A stretch of 14,902 bases of DNA, from positions 1 through 14,902 of the forward strand of contig CAYXHZ010000072.1 in assembly GCA_964465065.1 (NCBI GenBank), written 5' to 3'. This document shows, in pieces, positions 7,620 through 13,456 of the stretch (position 1 is its first letter; each line of letters opens with the position of its first letter). The notes beneath the pieces are model-generated. The model made no database searches and was not told where the DNA came from. It saw only the letters and a list, made by a program, of their open reading frames with translations. This stretch comes from CAYMND01 sp964465065. Lineage in GTDB: Bacteria; Acidobacteriota; Aminicenantia; UBA2199. The translations under genes were made by a program, and so were the position numbers.

Positions 7620-8122
7620 CAGTTCATCTGCTTGTAACGGACGGCCTCGGCCGGCAACGGCAGTCGGGCGATGAAAGTGCGCACGGCGGCAACCAGGCTC
7701 TCGGCTCCGCTGTAGGTCACACCCGGATCCAGAAGCAGCGCGCAGCGGTTTCCGTCGTCATAGACGATGGTGATGCTCTCGCTGCCGCCCCCATCCGGCG
7801 CCTCCTGCGGCTCCCGACGTCGGAACGAGGCGCAATCGATGCCGGACAGCTGCACCAGCAGATCCGACGCCGTCCCCGCCGGCAGCGGGATCGTCCAGGA
7901 TCCGGAATTGACCCGGCTGTCGCTTGTCCGGCCGTTGCGGCGCAGGCTGACCCGACCCGTTTCGATGACGATCTCCTCGTGCCACTGCAGTTCCGGCAGA
8001 ATCGTCCCCGCATCCGTCGTATAAATCAGACTCTGAATTAGCGGCATTTCGCACCCCCTCTGGCAGCCCGGCAGACAGAATACGCTCAGCAAAACCGCCA
8101 AACCTGTTTTCAACCACTGCAT
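7619..8122 (-). CDS. Small predicted lipoprotein, function unknown
   Basis: This 167 aa protein has a lipoprotein signal: a hydrophobic stretch at about 6-17 followed by LPG-Cys20. I do not recognise the family. The mature part seems to be mostly beta-strand with short polar loops. Recognisable pieces are a 'EIVIETGRVSLRRNGR' strand pair, a 'WTIPLPAGTASDLLVQL' segment and a C-terminal helix (about 140-156). Two further cysteines are present at about 24 and 117, with another near 146. The start has GAGG (8132-8129) six bases upstream. The gene lies 31 bases after the OsmC-like gene and overlaps the secreted EEP enzyme gene by the bases ATGA, so the two envelope proteins are probably co-translated and may work together. 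Confidence 0.8.
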   Translation of the reverse strand: MQWLKTGLAVLLSVFCLPGCQRGCEMPLIQSLIYTTDAGTILPELQWHEEIVIETGRVSLRRNGRTSDSRVNSGSWTIPLPAGTASDLLVQLSGIDCASFRRREPQEAPDGGGSESITIVYDDGNRCALLLDPGVTYSGAESLVAAVRTFIARLPLPAEAVRYKQMN

Positions 8123-8153
8123 CGCTTACCTCGCAAGACCAGAATCGAACGGA

Positions 8154-8540
8154 TCAGACAATTTCCAGGTCGATCCGCGGGGAATCGACGAGGCTGTTGT
8201 GCACCGGACATTTGTCGATCAGACGCCGGATCACTTCGCGCTTTTCTTCCGGAAAATCCCGGGGCAGCTCGACATCGACGGTGATGACCGTCACCCGACG
8301 CGGCTCGCCGCCCAGCTGCTGGGTCAGACTGACCGTGGTCCGGCCGTCCAGGTAACCGTGAGCCCGGCAGTAACCGTCGACCATGACGGCTATGCAGGCG
8401 CCCAGAGCGGAGACCATCAACTCGACCGGCGAAACCGCTCCGTCGGCGACGACTTCCGGAACCACGCAGCGGATGGTGCGGCCGCGCAGTTGGATCAGTG
8501 CCGCCCCCTTTTCTTCGCACTGTACGGTGATCAGGTCCAT
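8154..8540 (-). CDS. OsmC/Ohr-family thiol protein
   Basis: This 128 aa protein belongs to the OsmC/Ohr fold, whose members reduce organic hydroperoxides through a pair of cysteines or act in thiol chemistry. The central helix carries 'SPVELMVSALGACIAVMVDGY' with Cys49. The second conserved cysteine is Cys111 in 'DKCPVHNSL', the usual family motif. The length matches the short YhfA-like subgroup rather than classical Ohr. I chose the ATG at 8540, which has GAGGAG upstream at good spacing and follows the stop of the Fe-S gene by one base. The frame stays open further upstream, but only inside that gene. The near-zero gap implies co-expression with the DsrC/NarI-like/HdrD-like trio. Its electron donor and substrate are not evident. 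Confidence 0.9.
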   Translation of the reverse strand: MDLITVQCEEKGAALIQLRGRTIRCVVPEVVADGAVSPVELMVSALGACIAVMVDGYCRAHGYLDGRTTVSLTQQLGGEPRRVTVITVDVELPRDFPEEKREVIRRLIDKCPVHNSLVDSPRIDLEIV

Positions 8541-8541
8541 G

Positions 8542-9849
8542 CTATCGCTCCTCGGCTGTAACCAGGGCGTCGGCGACCACCTCGACCAGACTCTTGATCT
8601 GGACACCCAGCTGGTATTCGCGGTTGAGCTCGCTGAGCTGATCGATGCAGTTGTGGCATGGCGTGACCACCACCTTGGCCCCGCTGCGGCGGATCTGCTC
8701 GGCTTTGACCGCCCCGGCGGCCAGACGCCGCTTGGAGAAACGGGTCATCGACAGCTGTCCGCCGCCCCCGCCGCAACAGAAGTTCTTCTGCCGGTTGGGG
8801 GTCATTTCGACAAAATCGCTGCAGACCCGGCGCAGGATTTCACGCTGTTCCTCGATGATCCCGCCGTGGCGCACCAGGTTGCAGGGATCGTGCAGGGTGA
8901 CGCGCTGGGTGTTGCGTCCGGAATCGACCCGGATTCGGCCGGTCCGGATGTATTCATGCAGGATCTGAATGACGCTCAGGATCGGTGCCGTCTGCTGTTC
9001 CCGGCTCCACTGCGGAGCGTCCCAGCGGTTGGCGCAAAAGCCGTGCCCGCATTCGCCCAGCACCAGACTCTCCGCCTGCAATTCTTTACGGGCCTGCTGC
9101 AACCTCCCGGAAATCAGCTTGGCGGCCTCGTCGTCGCCGCTGAACAGCCCGTAGTTGGTGACGTCGTAAAACTGGCTGGAAAAGGTCCAGCTTTCCCGGG
9201 CGGCGTGAAAGATCTTGGCAGCGGCCAAGAGCGACAGCGGAAAGAATTTCGGTTCGCGGGGGTTGACGGTGTACAGCAGGCGTTTACCCGGCTGATCGAC
9301 GGGAATCCTGACCTGCGCATCACCGACCTCGGCCTGCAGCTCCTCGCCGATCCAGTCGATGGTTTCCAGCCAGTCGCTTTGGGGAATGGCCATGTTGTTG
9401 CCCGATTCGACCGCGGCATTGACCGTGGACTGCAGTTCGGCCGGCACCAGACCGATGGCGGCCATGGCGCTGCGGGCGGCCCGGACCAGCTTGGGAATGT
9501 TGATCCCCGAGGTGCAGTTGATGGTGCAGCGTCCGCACATCGAGCAGCGGCCGAACAGGCTGTCGACCCATTCCTCGAGCATGGCCTGGTCGAGTTCTCT
9601 GGCACCGATCAGTCCCGGCGCCATTTTTCCGGCCCGGGTGAAATGGCGCTTGAACACCGCCAGCACCAGGTTGAGTTTGTAGGCCGGCATGGAGGCGGTC
9701 TCTCCGTCGCTCAGGTAATAGTGGCAGGCGTCGGCGCACAGTCCGCAACGGACGCAGGTGTGGGCCGCCGCAACCTCCGAGGCGCCGAGTTTGGACAGGA
9801 ATACCTGCAGGGCAGTCTGTATTTTCCGGGCATCGATCGTTTCAGCCAT
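8542..9849 (-). CDS. HdrD/DsrK/TmcB-like iron-sulfur protein with CCG domain
   Basis: This 435 aa cytoplasmic Fe-S subunit resembles heterodisulfide reductase HdrD, DsrK and TmcB. Two [4Fe-4S] sites are visible near the N-terminus: Cys32, 35, 38, 42 (CVRCGLCADAC) and Cys102, 105, 108, 112 (CSMCGRCTINC). The C-terminal cysteine-rich domain contains Cys323, the Cys358-Cys359-Gly motif followed by a glycine run, and Cys398-x2-Cys401. This is the pattern that binds the noncubane catalytic cluster in HdrB/HdrD. The first cysteine-rich domain is degenerate, keeping only Cys267 and Cys272 (GECGHGFC). In this family such proteins exchange electrons with disulfides, including the DsrC trisulfide or disulfide. 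It overlaps the membrane subunit gene by eight bases and has AAGGGTG upstream of its ATG. It very likely forms a two-subunit membrane complex with that protein. Confidence 0.9.
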   Translation of the reverse strand: MAETIDARKIQTALQVFLSKLGASEVAAAHTCVRCGLCADACHYYLSDGETASMPAYKLNLVLAVFKRHFTRAGKMAPGLIGARELDQAMLEEWVDSLFGRCSMCGRCTINCTSGINIPKLVRAARSAMAAIGLVPAELQSTVNAAVESGNNMAIPQSDWLETIDWIGEELQAEVGDAQVRIPVDQPGKRLLYTVNPREPKFFPLSLLAAAKIFHAARESWTFSSQFYDVTNYGLFSGDDEAAKLISGRLQQARKELQAESLVLGECGHGFCANRWDAPQWSREQQTAPILSVIQILHEYIRTGRIRVDSGRNTQRVTLHDPCNLVRHGGIIEEQREILRRVCSDFVEMTPNRQKNFCCGGGGGQLSMTRFSKRRLAAGAVKAEQIRRSGAKVVVTPCHNCIDQLSELNREYQLGVQIKSLVEVVADALVTAEER

Positions 9850-10486
9850 GGTTCACCCTTCGTCCGGGACCCGGGTAGACCCCGCGCCGCCCGAAGAACA
9901 GCCCGAACAGGGTCCGGGTGTAGAAAAAGAAACAGCAGTGCCGGATCTTTCCGGCCGGGATGTAGAGCAGCAATACCGTCGCCGCCGCCAACCACGGCAC
10001 TTCGGAAATCCGTCCCCAAGAAAACAGCAGCGACAGGGCCAGAAAAATATCGACCAGCAGGTTGGCCAGGAAATCGTCGGCGCAACTCAGACAACGCAGG
10101 GTTTTTTTGAACAAGCGCTTGCCCAGCAGAGCCAGCCCGCAACCCAGGCCGACAAGCAGGCCGGCATGCAGAGGCAGCCGCAGCGACTGAGGCAGACTCG
10201 CTGCCAGCAGATGCATGAAGAGCTGGACGAATGCCAGCAGAATGCCCAAGTGGTACAGCACGCCGGCAGTGAAAGTCCACAGATGGCGGGCCACACTCTC
10301 CTTCTCCCAGGGCATCATGCCCTTGCCGAAGGCGTAGACAACCCCGGACAGAGGTCGGCCGCCGGCCTGCGAATACAGATATGGTCTGCCGTAGCGGGCC
10401 GTTCGGACCACAATGACGATCAAAGCGGTCAAGGACAGCGCTCCGGCCAGCCAGACCGCAATCCGCAGCGTGAAGCCCCAGTCCAT
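9842..10486 (-). CDS. NarI/TmcC/DsrM-like membrane cytochrome b subunit
   Basis: This 214 aa integral membrane protein resembles the NarI-type gamma subunit found as TmcC, HmcE and DsrM. About five hydrophobic segments can be seen, roughly at 5-28, 66-98, 106-122, 140-158 and 163-182. Several histidines lie in or near them (in RHLW, LYHLG, LFMHLL and PLHAG) and are candidates for heme b ligands. The segment 'TLRCLSCADDFLANLLVD' fits the loop-helix motif of TmcC/DsrM proteins, in which a Pro-Asp-Asp is more usual. These subunits link quinones to a cytoplasmic Fe-S partner. I chose ATG 10486, eight bases after the dsrC stop. A TTG at 10504 would overlap dsrC and is less likely. The C-terminus is rich in arginine and cytoplasmic. 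It overlaps the Fe-S gene by eight bases. Confidence 0.85.
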   Translation of the reverse strand: MDWGFTLRIAVWLAGALSLTALIVIVVRTARYGRPYLYSQAGGRPLSGVVYAFGKGMMPWEKESVARHLWTFTAGVLYHLGILLAFVQLFMHLLAASLPQSLRLPLHAGLLVGLGCGLALLGKRLFKKTLRCLSCADDFLANLLVDIFLALSLLFSWGRISEVPWLAAATVLLLYIPAGKIRHCCFFFYTRTLFGLFFGRRGVYPGPGRRVNHG

Positions 10487-10494
10487 GATCGGGC

Positions 10495-10815
10495 TCAGAC
10501 GCAACCGTCGGGCTTGGGCAGACCGGCCAGTTTGCAGGCGCCTTTGGCCGGACCGGATGGAAAGAGTTCATAAATCTGACGCAGGGGAACACCGGTGGTC
10601 TTGCAGATCGAGCGCACCATCGGCGCCATCTTGTGTTCGGCATAGTGGGCGCGGATGAAGCGGATGACCGCCCAGTGCTGTTCGGTCAGTGCGTCCAGGC
10701 CCTCCTGCTCTTTGGCCAGAACCAGGGCGACTGCGTCATCCCAGCTGTCGAACTCGGTCATGAAACCCTCTTCGTTGAGATTCAGCGCCTTGCCCTGTAC
10801 CGTGATCGTTGCCAT
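10495..10815 (-). CDS. dsrC: DsrC/TusE family sulfur-carrier protein
   Basis: This 106 aa protein is a full-length DsrC. In dissimilatory sulfur metabolism DsrC carries sulfur as a trisulfide between its two C-terminal cysteines, made by DsrAB and reduced by DsrMK-type membrane complexes. The C-terminal arm 'GACKLAGLPKPDGCV' has Cys94 and the penultimate Cys105, eleven positions apart as in true DsrC. TusE and other homologues often keep only the last cysteine. The fold helices 'WDDAVALVLAKEQEG' and 'LTEQHWAVIRFIRAHY' and the 'PSGPAKGACK' turn are also typical. The ATG at 10815 has AGGAGG six bases upstream; an in-frame TTG at 10821 is rejected. No sulfite reductase genes are in the window, so either they lie elsewhere or this DsrC serves another thiol pathway. 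Confidence 0.95.
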   Translation of the reverse strand: MATITVQGKALNLNEEGFMTEFDSWDDAVALVLAKEQEGLDALTEQHWAVIRFIRAHYAEHKMAPMVRSICKTTGVPLRQIYELFPSGPAKGACKLAGLPKPDGCV

Positions 10816-10821
10816 GGTCAA

Positions 10822-10827
10822 CCTCCT
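10822..10827 (-). promoter_or_regulatory. Strong ribosome binding site of dsrC
   Basis: Consensus AGGAGG stands six bases before the ATG at 10815 and fixes that start over the upstream TTG. It is among the strongest sites in the window, fitting the high abundance known for DsrC in sulfate reducers. The 90-base gap to the MocR stop, which includes an AT-rich stretch (10838-10852), is the likeliest place for a promoter specific to the dsrC module. Confidence 0.65.
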
Positions 10828-10905
10828 GCACTTGCTGCAAAACTATTACTATCACGCTCCGGCACTGCCGTCACCGTCCATTCCGCTTCCCGACACGCCA
10901 ACCAA

Positions 10906-12423
10906 TTAGACCAGCGGCAACGCCCGCCGTTTCTGCGGCGTGTCGGTGGTCTTGGTCTTGTCGCGCAAGCGCTTCAACCCTTCACCCAGGCGGCGGATTC
11001 CCTCTTCGATCTGTTCGCGCGGAGGAAAGGTGAAGTTGAGCCTGAACCAGTTGCTGCCCTCGCTGCCGGGATAGAAAGCCTCTCCGGGCAGAATGGCCAC
11101 GTGATCGTGAAACAGCTCCATCATCAACGCCCGCGAGCTCAGGTTTTCGTTTAGGCGGCACCAGAAATAATAACCGCCGCCGGGTTTGCGCCAGCTCAAG
11201 GCCGGCTGACAGTACCGGGTCAGGGCGCGATCCATGATCTCGGCCCTGGCGGCATAGTCGCGACGTACAGCCTGCAGATGCCCTTCCAGCTTGCCCTGGG
11301 CCAGGTACTGCTGAATCAGCACCTGACCCGGAGAATTGGTATGCAGGTCCAGCAGCAGCTTGGCCTGGGTCAGCCGGTCGATCACCGGCCGCGGCGCCTG
11401 CAGCCAACCGACGCGCAGTCCCGGAAAGAGGATCTTGGAAAATGTGCTCAGATAGATGACATGATTGCAGCGGTCCAGGGTCTTGAGCGACGGCGGCGGG
11501 GGTTCACGGAAATAGATCCGGCTGTAGGGATCGTCTTCGACGACGGGAACGGAATGGCAATGGGCCAGATCGAGCAGTTTGCGGCGCCGGTCCAGACTCA
11601 TGACCGTACCGCCGGGATTCTGGTAACTGGGGATGGTATAGATCAGTTTCGGACGGTGCCGGCCGAGCAGTTTTTCGAGCACATCCACCTGCATGCCGTC
11701 TTGGTCGGTGGGCACGAACAGCAGGCGGGCCTTGACCGAGTTGAAGTTCTGCAGGGCACCGAAAAAAGTCGGATTTTCGACCACCACGATGTCATCGGGA
11801 TTGACGAAGACCTTGGTGACCAGAGACAGTCCCTGGATCGAGCCGGAGGTGATCAGGATCTCGTCGCAGGTGCTGGGGTTGGCCGAGCGCACGGTTTCCT
11901 GGGTGATCAGCTCCATCAGCGGCGCATAGCCTTCGGTCGGCGTCAGATCGAAAAGAGTGGTCTGACCGGAGGCGAACTCCCGGTTGACGATGCTCTGGAA
12001 ATCGGCCATGGGGTAGGTCTGTGGCGAGGGAATGCCGGCGGCGAACATGATCATGTCGGGCTGGGCGCAGATGGCCATGGTGTCCTTGAACAGCGAGTCC
12101 TGCTCGAAACGGGGCGGTATGTAGAGCACCTCCGACCAGTTCATCGGCGTCCGCATGGACGATGTAGCGGGCGAATAGGGCCGCCGGGCCACGGTTGTCC
12201 CCGAGCCCACCCGGGCCTCGAGCAGGTCGGCGGCGATCAGTTCGTCGTAGACGGCCACCACCGTGCTGCGGTTGACCCCCAGGGAACGTGCCAGGGTCCG
12301 CGACGGCGGCAGACGTTTCCCCTCGGGCAGGATGCCATCGTAGATCATCTGCTCGATCTGGGTCTTGATCTGCTGATGGATGGGCACCGGGCTCTGACGA
12401 TCGACGCTTATCTTCTTGTCCAT
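10906..12423 (-). CDS. MocR-type GntR regulator with aminotransferase domain
   Basis: This 505 aa transcription factor joins a GntR winged-helix DNA-binding domain (about 8-78, with 'LPPSRTLARSLGVNRSTVVAVYDEL') to a fold-type I aminotransferase-like domain (about 115-490). PLP-binding residues are present: Asn269 (PSYQNPGG), Asp297/298 (PVVEDDPY), Lys330 (STFSKILFPGLRVGW) as the Schiff-base lysine, and Arg337. A carboxylate-binding Arg in 'NWFRLNF' is near the C-terminus. MocR proteins sense PLP or amino-containing ligands and usually regulate neighbouring genes. Here the neighbours are the nitroreductase and MoaE-like genes upstream and the dsrC module downstream. ATG 12423 has only a weak ribosome site, overlapping GACAGG, and follows the nitroreductase stop by nine bases. 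It could also be an active aminotransferase. Confidence 0.93.
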   Translation of the reverse strand: MDKKISVDRQSPVPIHQQIKTQIEQMIYDGILPEGKRLPPSRTLARSLGVNRSTVVAVYDELIAADLLEARVGSGTTVARRPYSPATSSMRTPMNWSEVLYIPPRFEQDSLFKDTMAICAQPDMIMFAAGIPSPQTYPMADFQSIVNREFASGQTTLFDLTPTEGYAPLMELITQETVRSANPSTCDEILITSGSIQGLSLVTKVFVNPDDIVVVENPTFFGALQNFNSVKARLLFVPTDQDGMQVDVLEKLLGRHRPKLIYTIPSYQNPGGTVMSLDRRRKLLDLAHCHSVPVVEDDPYSRIYFREPPPPSLKTLDRCNHVIYLSTFSKILFPGLRVGWLQAPRPVIDRLTQAKLLLDLHTNSPGQVLIQQYLAQGKLEGHLQAVRRDYAARAEIMDRALTRYCQPALSWRKPGGGYYFWCRLNENLSSRALMMELFHDHVAILPGEAFYPGSEGSNWFRLNFTFPPREQIEEGIRRLGEGLKRLRDKTKTTDTPQKRRALPLV

Positions 12424-12432
12424 CCTGTCGCT

Positions 12433-12990
12433 TCAATCCCGACCCGACTCGGGATAATAACTACGGATATCGTTCAGGGCCCTGCGGATCTTTGTCCGGT
12501 CCGGATCGTCGTCGCGGCGGTAGCCCAGGGCCAGGACGATGTCGATGTGCGCCGTACGCGGCAGCTCCAAGGCCTTTCTCAGGCCTTTCTCGTCGAACCA
12601 GCCGATCCAGCAGGAATCGATGCCCAGTTCGGCGGCCTGCAGGACGATGTGCTCGCAGGCGATACCGATGTCGATCAGGCTGTACTGGACGCCGCGCAGC
12701 ATGCCGCCCAGCCTGCTGGCAAACACGGACCGTTCGGTTTTGACCACGACGAGCGCCGGTGCCTCGGCGATGAAGGAACTCATCTTGTAGATCCCGGCGC
12801 TGGCCGCCCGGGCGATCCGGCTCCGGTCCGGTTCACGGTCGACGACGATGAACGACCAGGGCTGGGAATTGCAGGCCGACGGGGCCAGCCGCGCGGACTC
12901 CAGGCAACGGTCGATCAGCTCCCGCGCTACCGGCCGGTCGGCGAAACGCCGACAGCTCTGCCGCTTTTCGACCAGTTCCGCGAAGTTCAT
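12433..12990 (-). CDS. Nitroreductase family FMN oxidoreductase
   Basis: This 185 aa flavoprotein belongs to the nitroreductase superfamily, which reduces nitro groups, quinones, flavins or other acceptors with NAD(P)H and FMN. The FMN phosphate-binding motif is visible near the N-terminus (Arg10, Ser12, Arg14 in KRQSCRRFADRPV). It is followed by 'APSACNSQPWSFIVV' (36-50) and by 'LGIDSCWIGWFDE' (122-134), which commonly contacts the flavin. The length is that of the short single-domain subgroup. The start at 12990 overlaps the MoaE-like gene stop by the bases ATGA, and the MocR gene follows nine bases after its stop. The actual substrate cannot be predicted. Co-transcription with the MocR regulator hints that the regulator controls its own operon. 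Confidence 0.93.
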   Translation of the reverse strand: MNFAELVEKRQSCRRFADRPVARELIDRCLESARLAPSACNSQPWSFIVVDREPDRSRIARAASAGIYKMSSFIAEAPALVVVKTERSVFASRLGGMLRGVQYSLIDIGIACEHIVLQAAELGIDSCWIGWFDEKGLRKALELPRTAHIDIVLALGYRRDDDPDRTKIRRALNDIRSYYPESGRD

Positions 12991-13349
12991 GCCTCGGCCT
13001 CCTGCTTGCGGATGGCCTCGCCCTTGACCCGGTCCAGCAGTTCGGCCATCGTCGCCAGCACGTTCTCGCGATAATCCCCGGCCACCACCAGCAGCAGCAG
13101 ATCGTCACCGGGTTTGAGTCGTCCGGAGCGGGCCTCGGCGACGATGCGGAAGATCCCCGGCCTGTTTTCCAGCTCGCGGCAGATGGCATCCATCTTCTTG
13201 AAATCGGGGTTGACGTCGATGTGCCTGATTCTAGCGGAAGTCTGCCGGGAAATTTCGCGCACCGTACCGTTGTGCACCAGCACCATGCCCACCTTTTCGG
13301 CAAAACCCGGCAAAGCCTTCAATTCCGCGACGGTTCGATCGATGTTCAT
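12987..13349 (-). CDS. MoaE-like protein (short molybdopterin synthase large-subunit homologue)
   Basis: This 120 aa protein resembles MoaE, the large subunit of molybdopterin synthase, which receives sulfur from the thiocarboxylated MoaD C-terminus. The 'GMVLVHNGTVRE' strand-turn (21-32) matches the MoaE 'GxVRxxN' region. The second half, 'FRIVAEARSGRLKPGDDLLLLVVAG' followed by an amphipathic helix, matches the MoaE core. Lys109 and Lys115 near the end are in the place of the catalytic lysines of E. coli MoaE (119 and 126), but one residue closer together and with the Trp of the usual 'FWK' replaced. At 120 residues it is shorter than usual for MoaE (about 150). No MoaD gene is adjacent. It may be a true short MoaE or a diverged member. 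AAGGAG (13360-13355) lies five bases before the ATG. Confidence 0.7.
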   Translation of the reverse strand: MNIDRTVAELKALPGFAEKVGMVLVHNGTVREISRQTSARIRHIDVNPDFKKMDAICRELENRPGIFRIVAEARSGRLKPGDDLLLLVVAGDYRENVLATMAELLDRVKGEAIRKQEAEA

Positions 13350-13373
13350 CGCTTCTCCTTGCGCATCCCCAAT

Positions 13374-13402
13374 ATGGTACTCTGTTGGCCGGCGCTGAAC
13401 AA
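13374..13402 (-). promoter_or_regulatory. Weak candidate promoter for the MoaE-like/nitroreductase/MocR run
   Basis: On the minus strand, TTGTTC (13402-13397) and TACCAT (13379-13374) are separated by 17 bases. They match the consensus at three and four of six positions. Transcription would begin near 13367, only about 18 bases before the ATG at 13349. The 107-base gap between the secreted Ig-like protein and the MoaE-like gene has no better candidate and no convincing terminator hairpin with a T-run. Confidence 0.25.
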
Positions 13403-13456
13403 GTCCGCCGACGATCCGGTCTCACCGAACCGCCGGCAGTTGGATGCATGAAGAAA

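Noticed and set aside
8383..10110. A 575-codon open frame on the plus strand opposite the HdrD-like gene
   Set aside because: It runs antisense to three well-supported genes with clear motifs. Its translation has no recognisable domain and reflects the GC-rich codon bias of the opposite strand.
10860..10870. The CGGCA-C-TGCCG palindrome as a transcription terminator for the MocR gene
   Set aside because: The stem is only five base pairs and no T-run follows on the minus strand. At most it is an operator half-site.
11278..13074. A 598-codon open frame on the plus strand opposite the MocR and nitroreductase genes
   Set aside because: It is antisense to two genes with intact catalytic and DNA-binding motifs and looks like a mirror of their codon usage.
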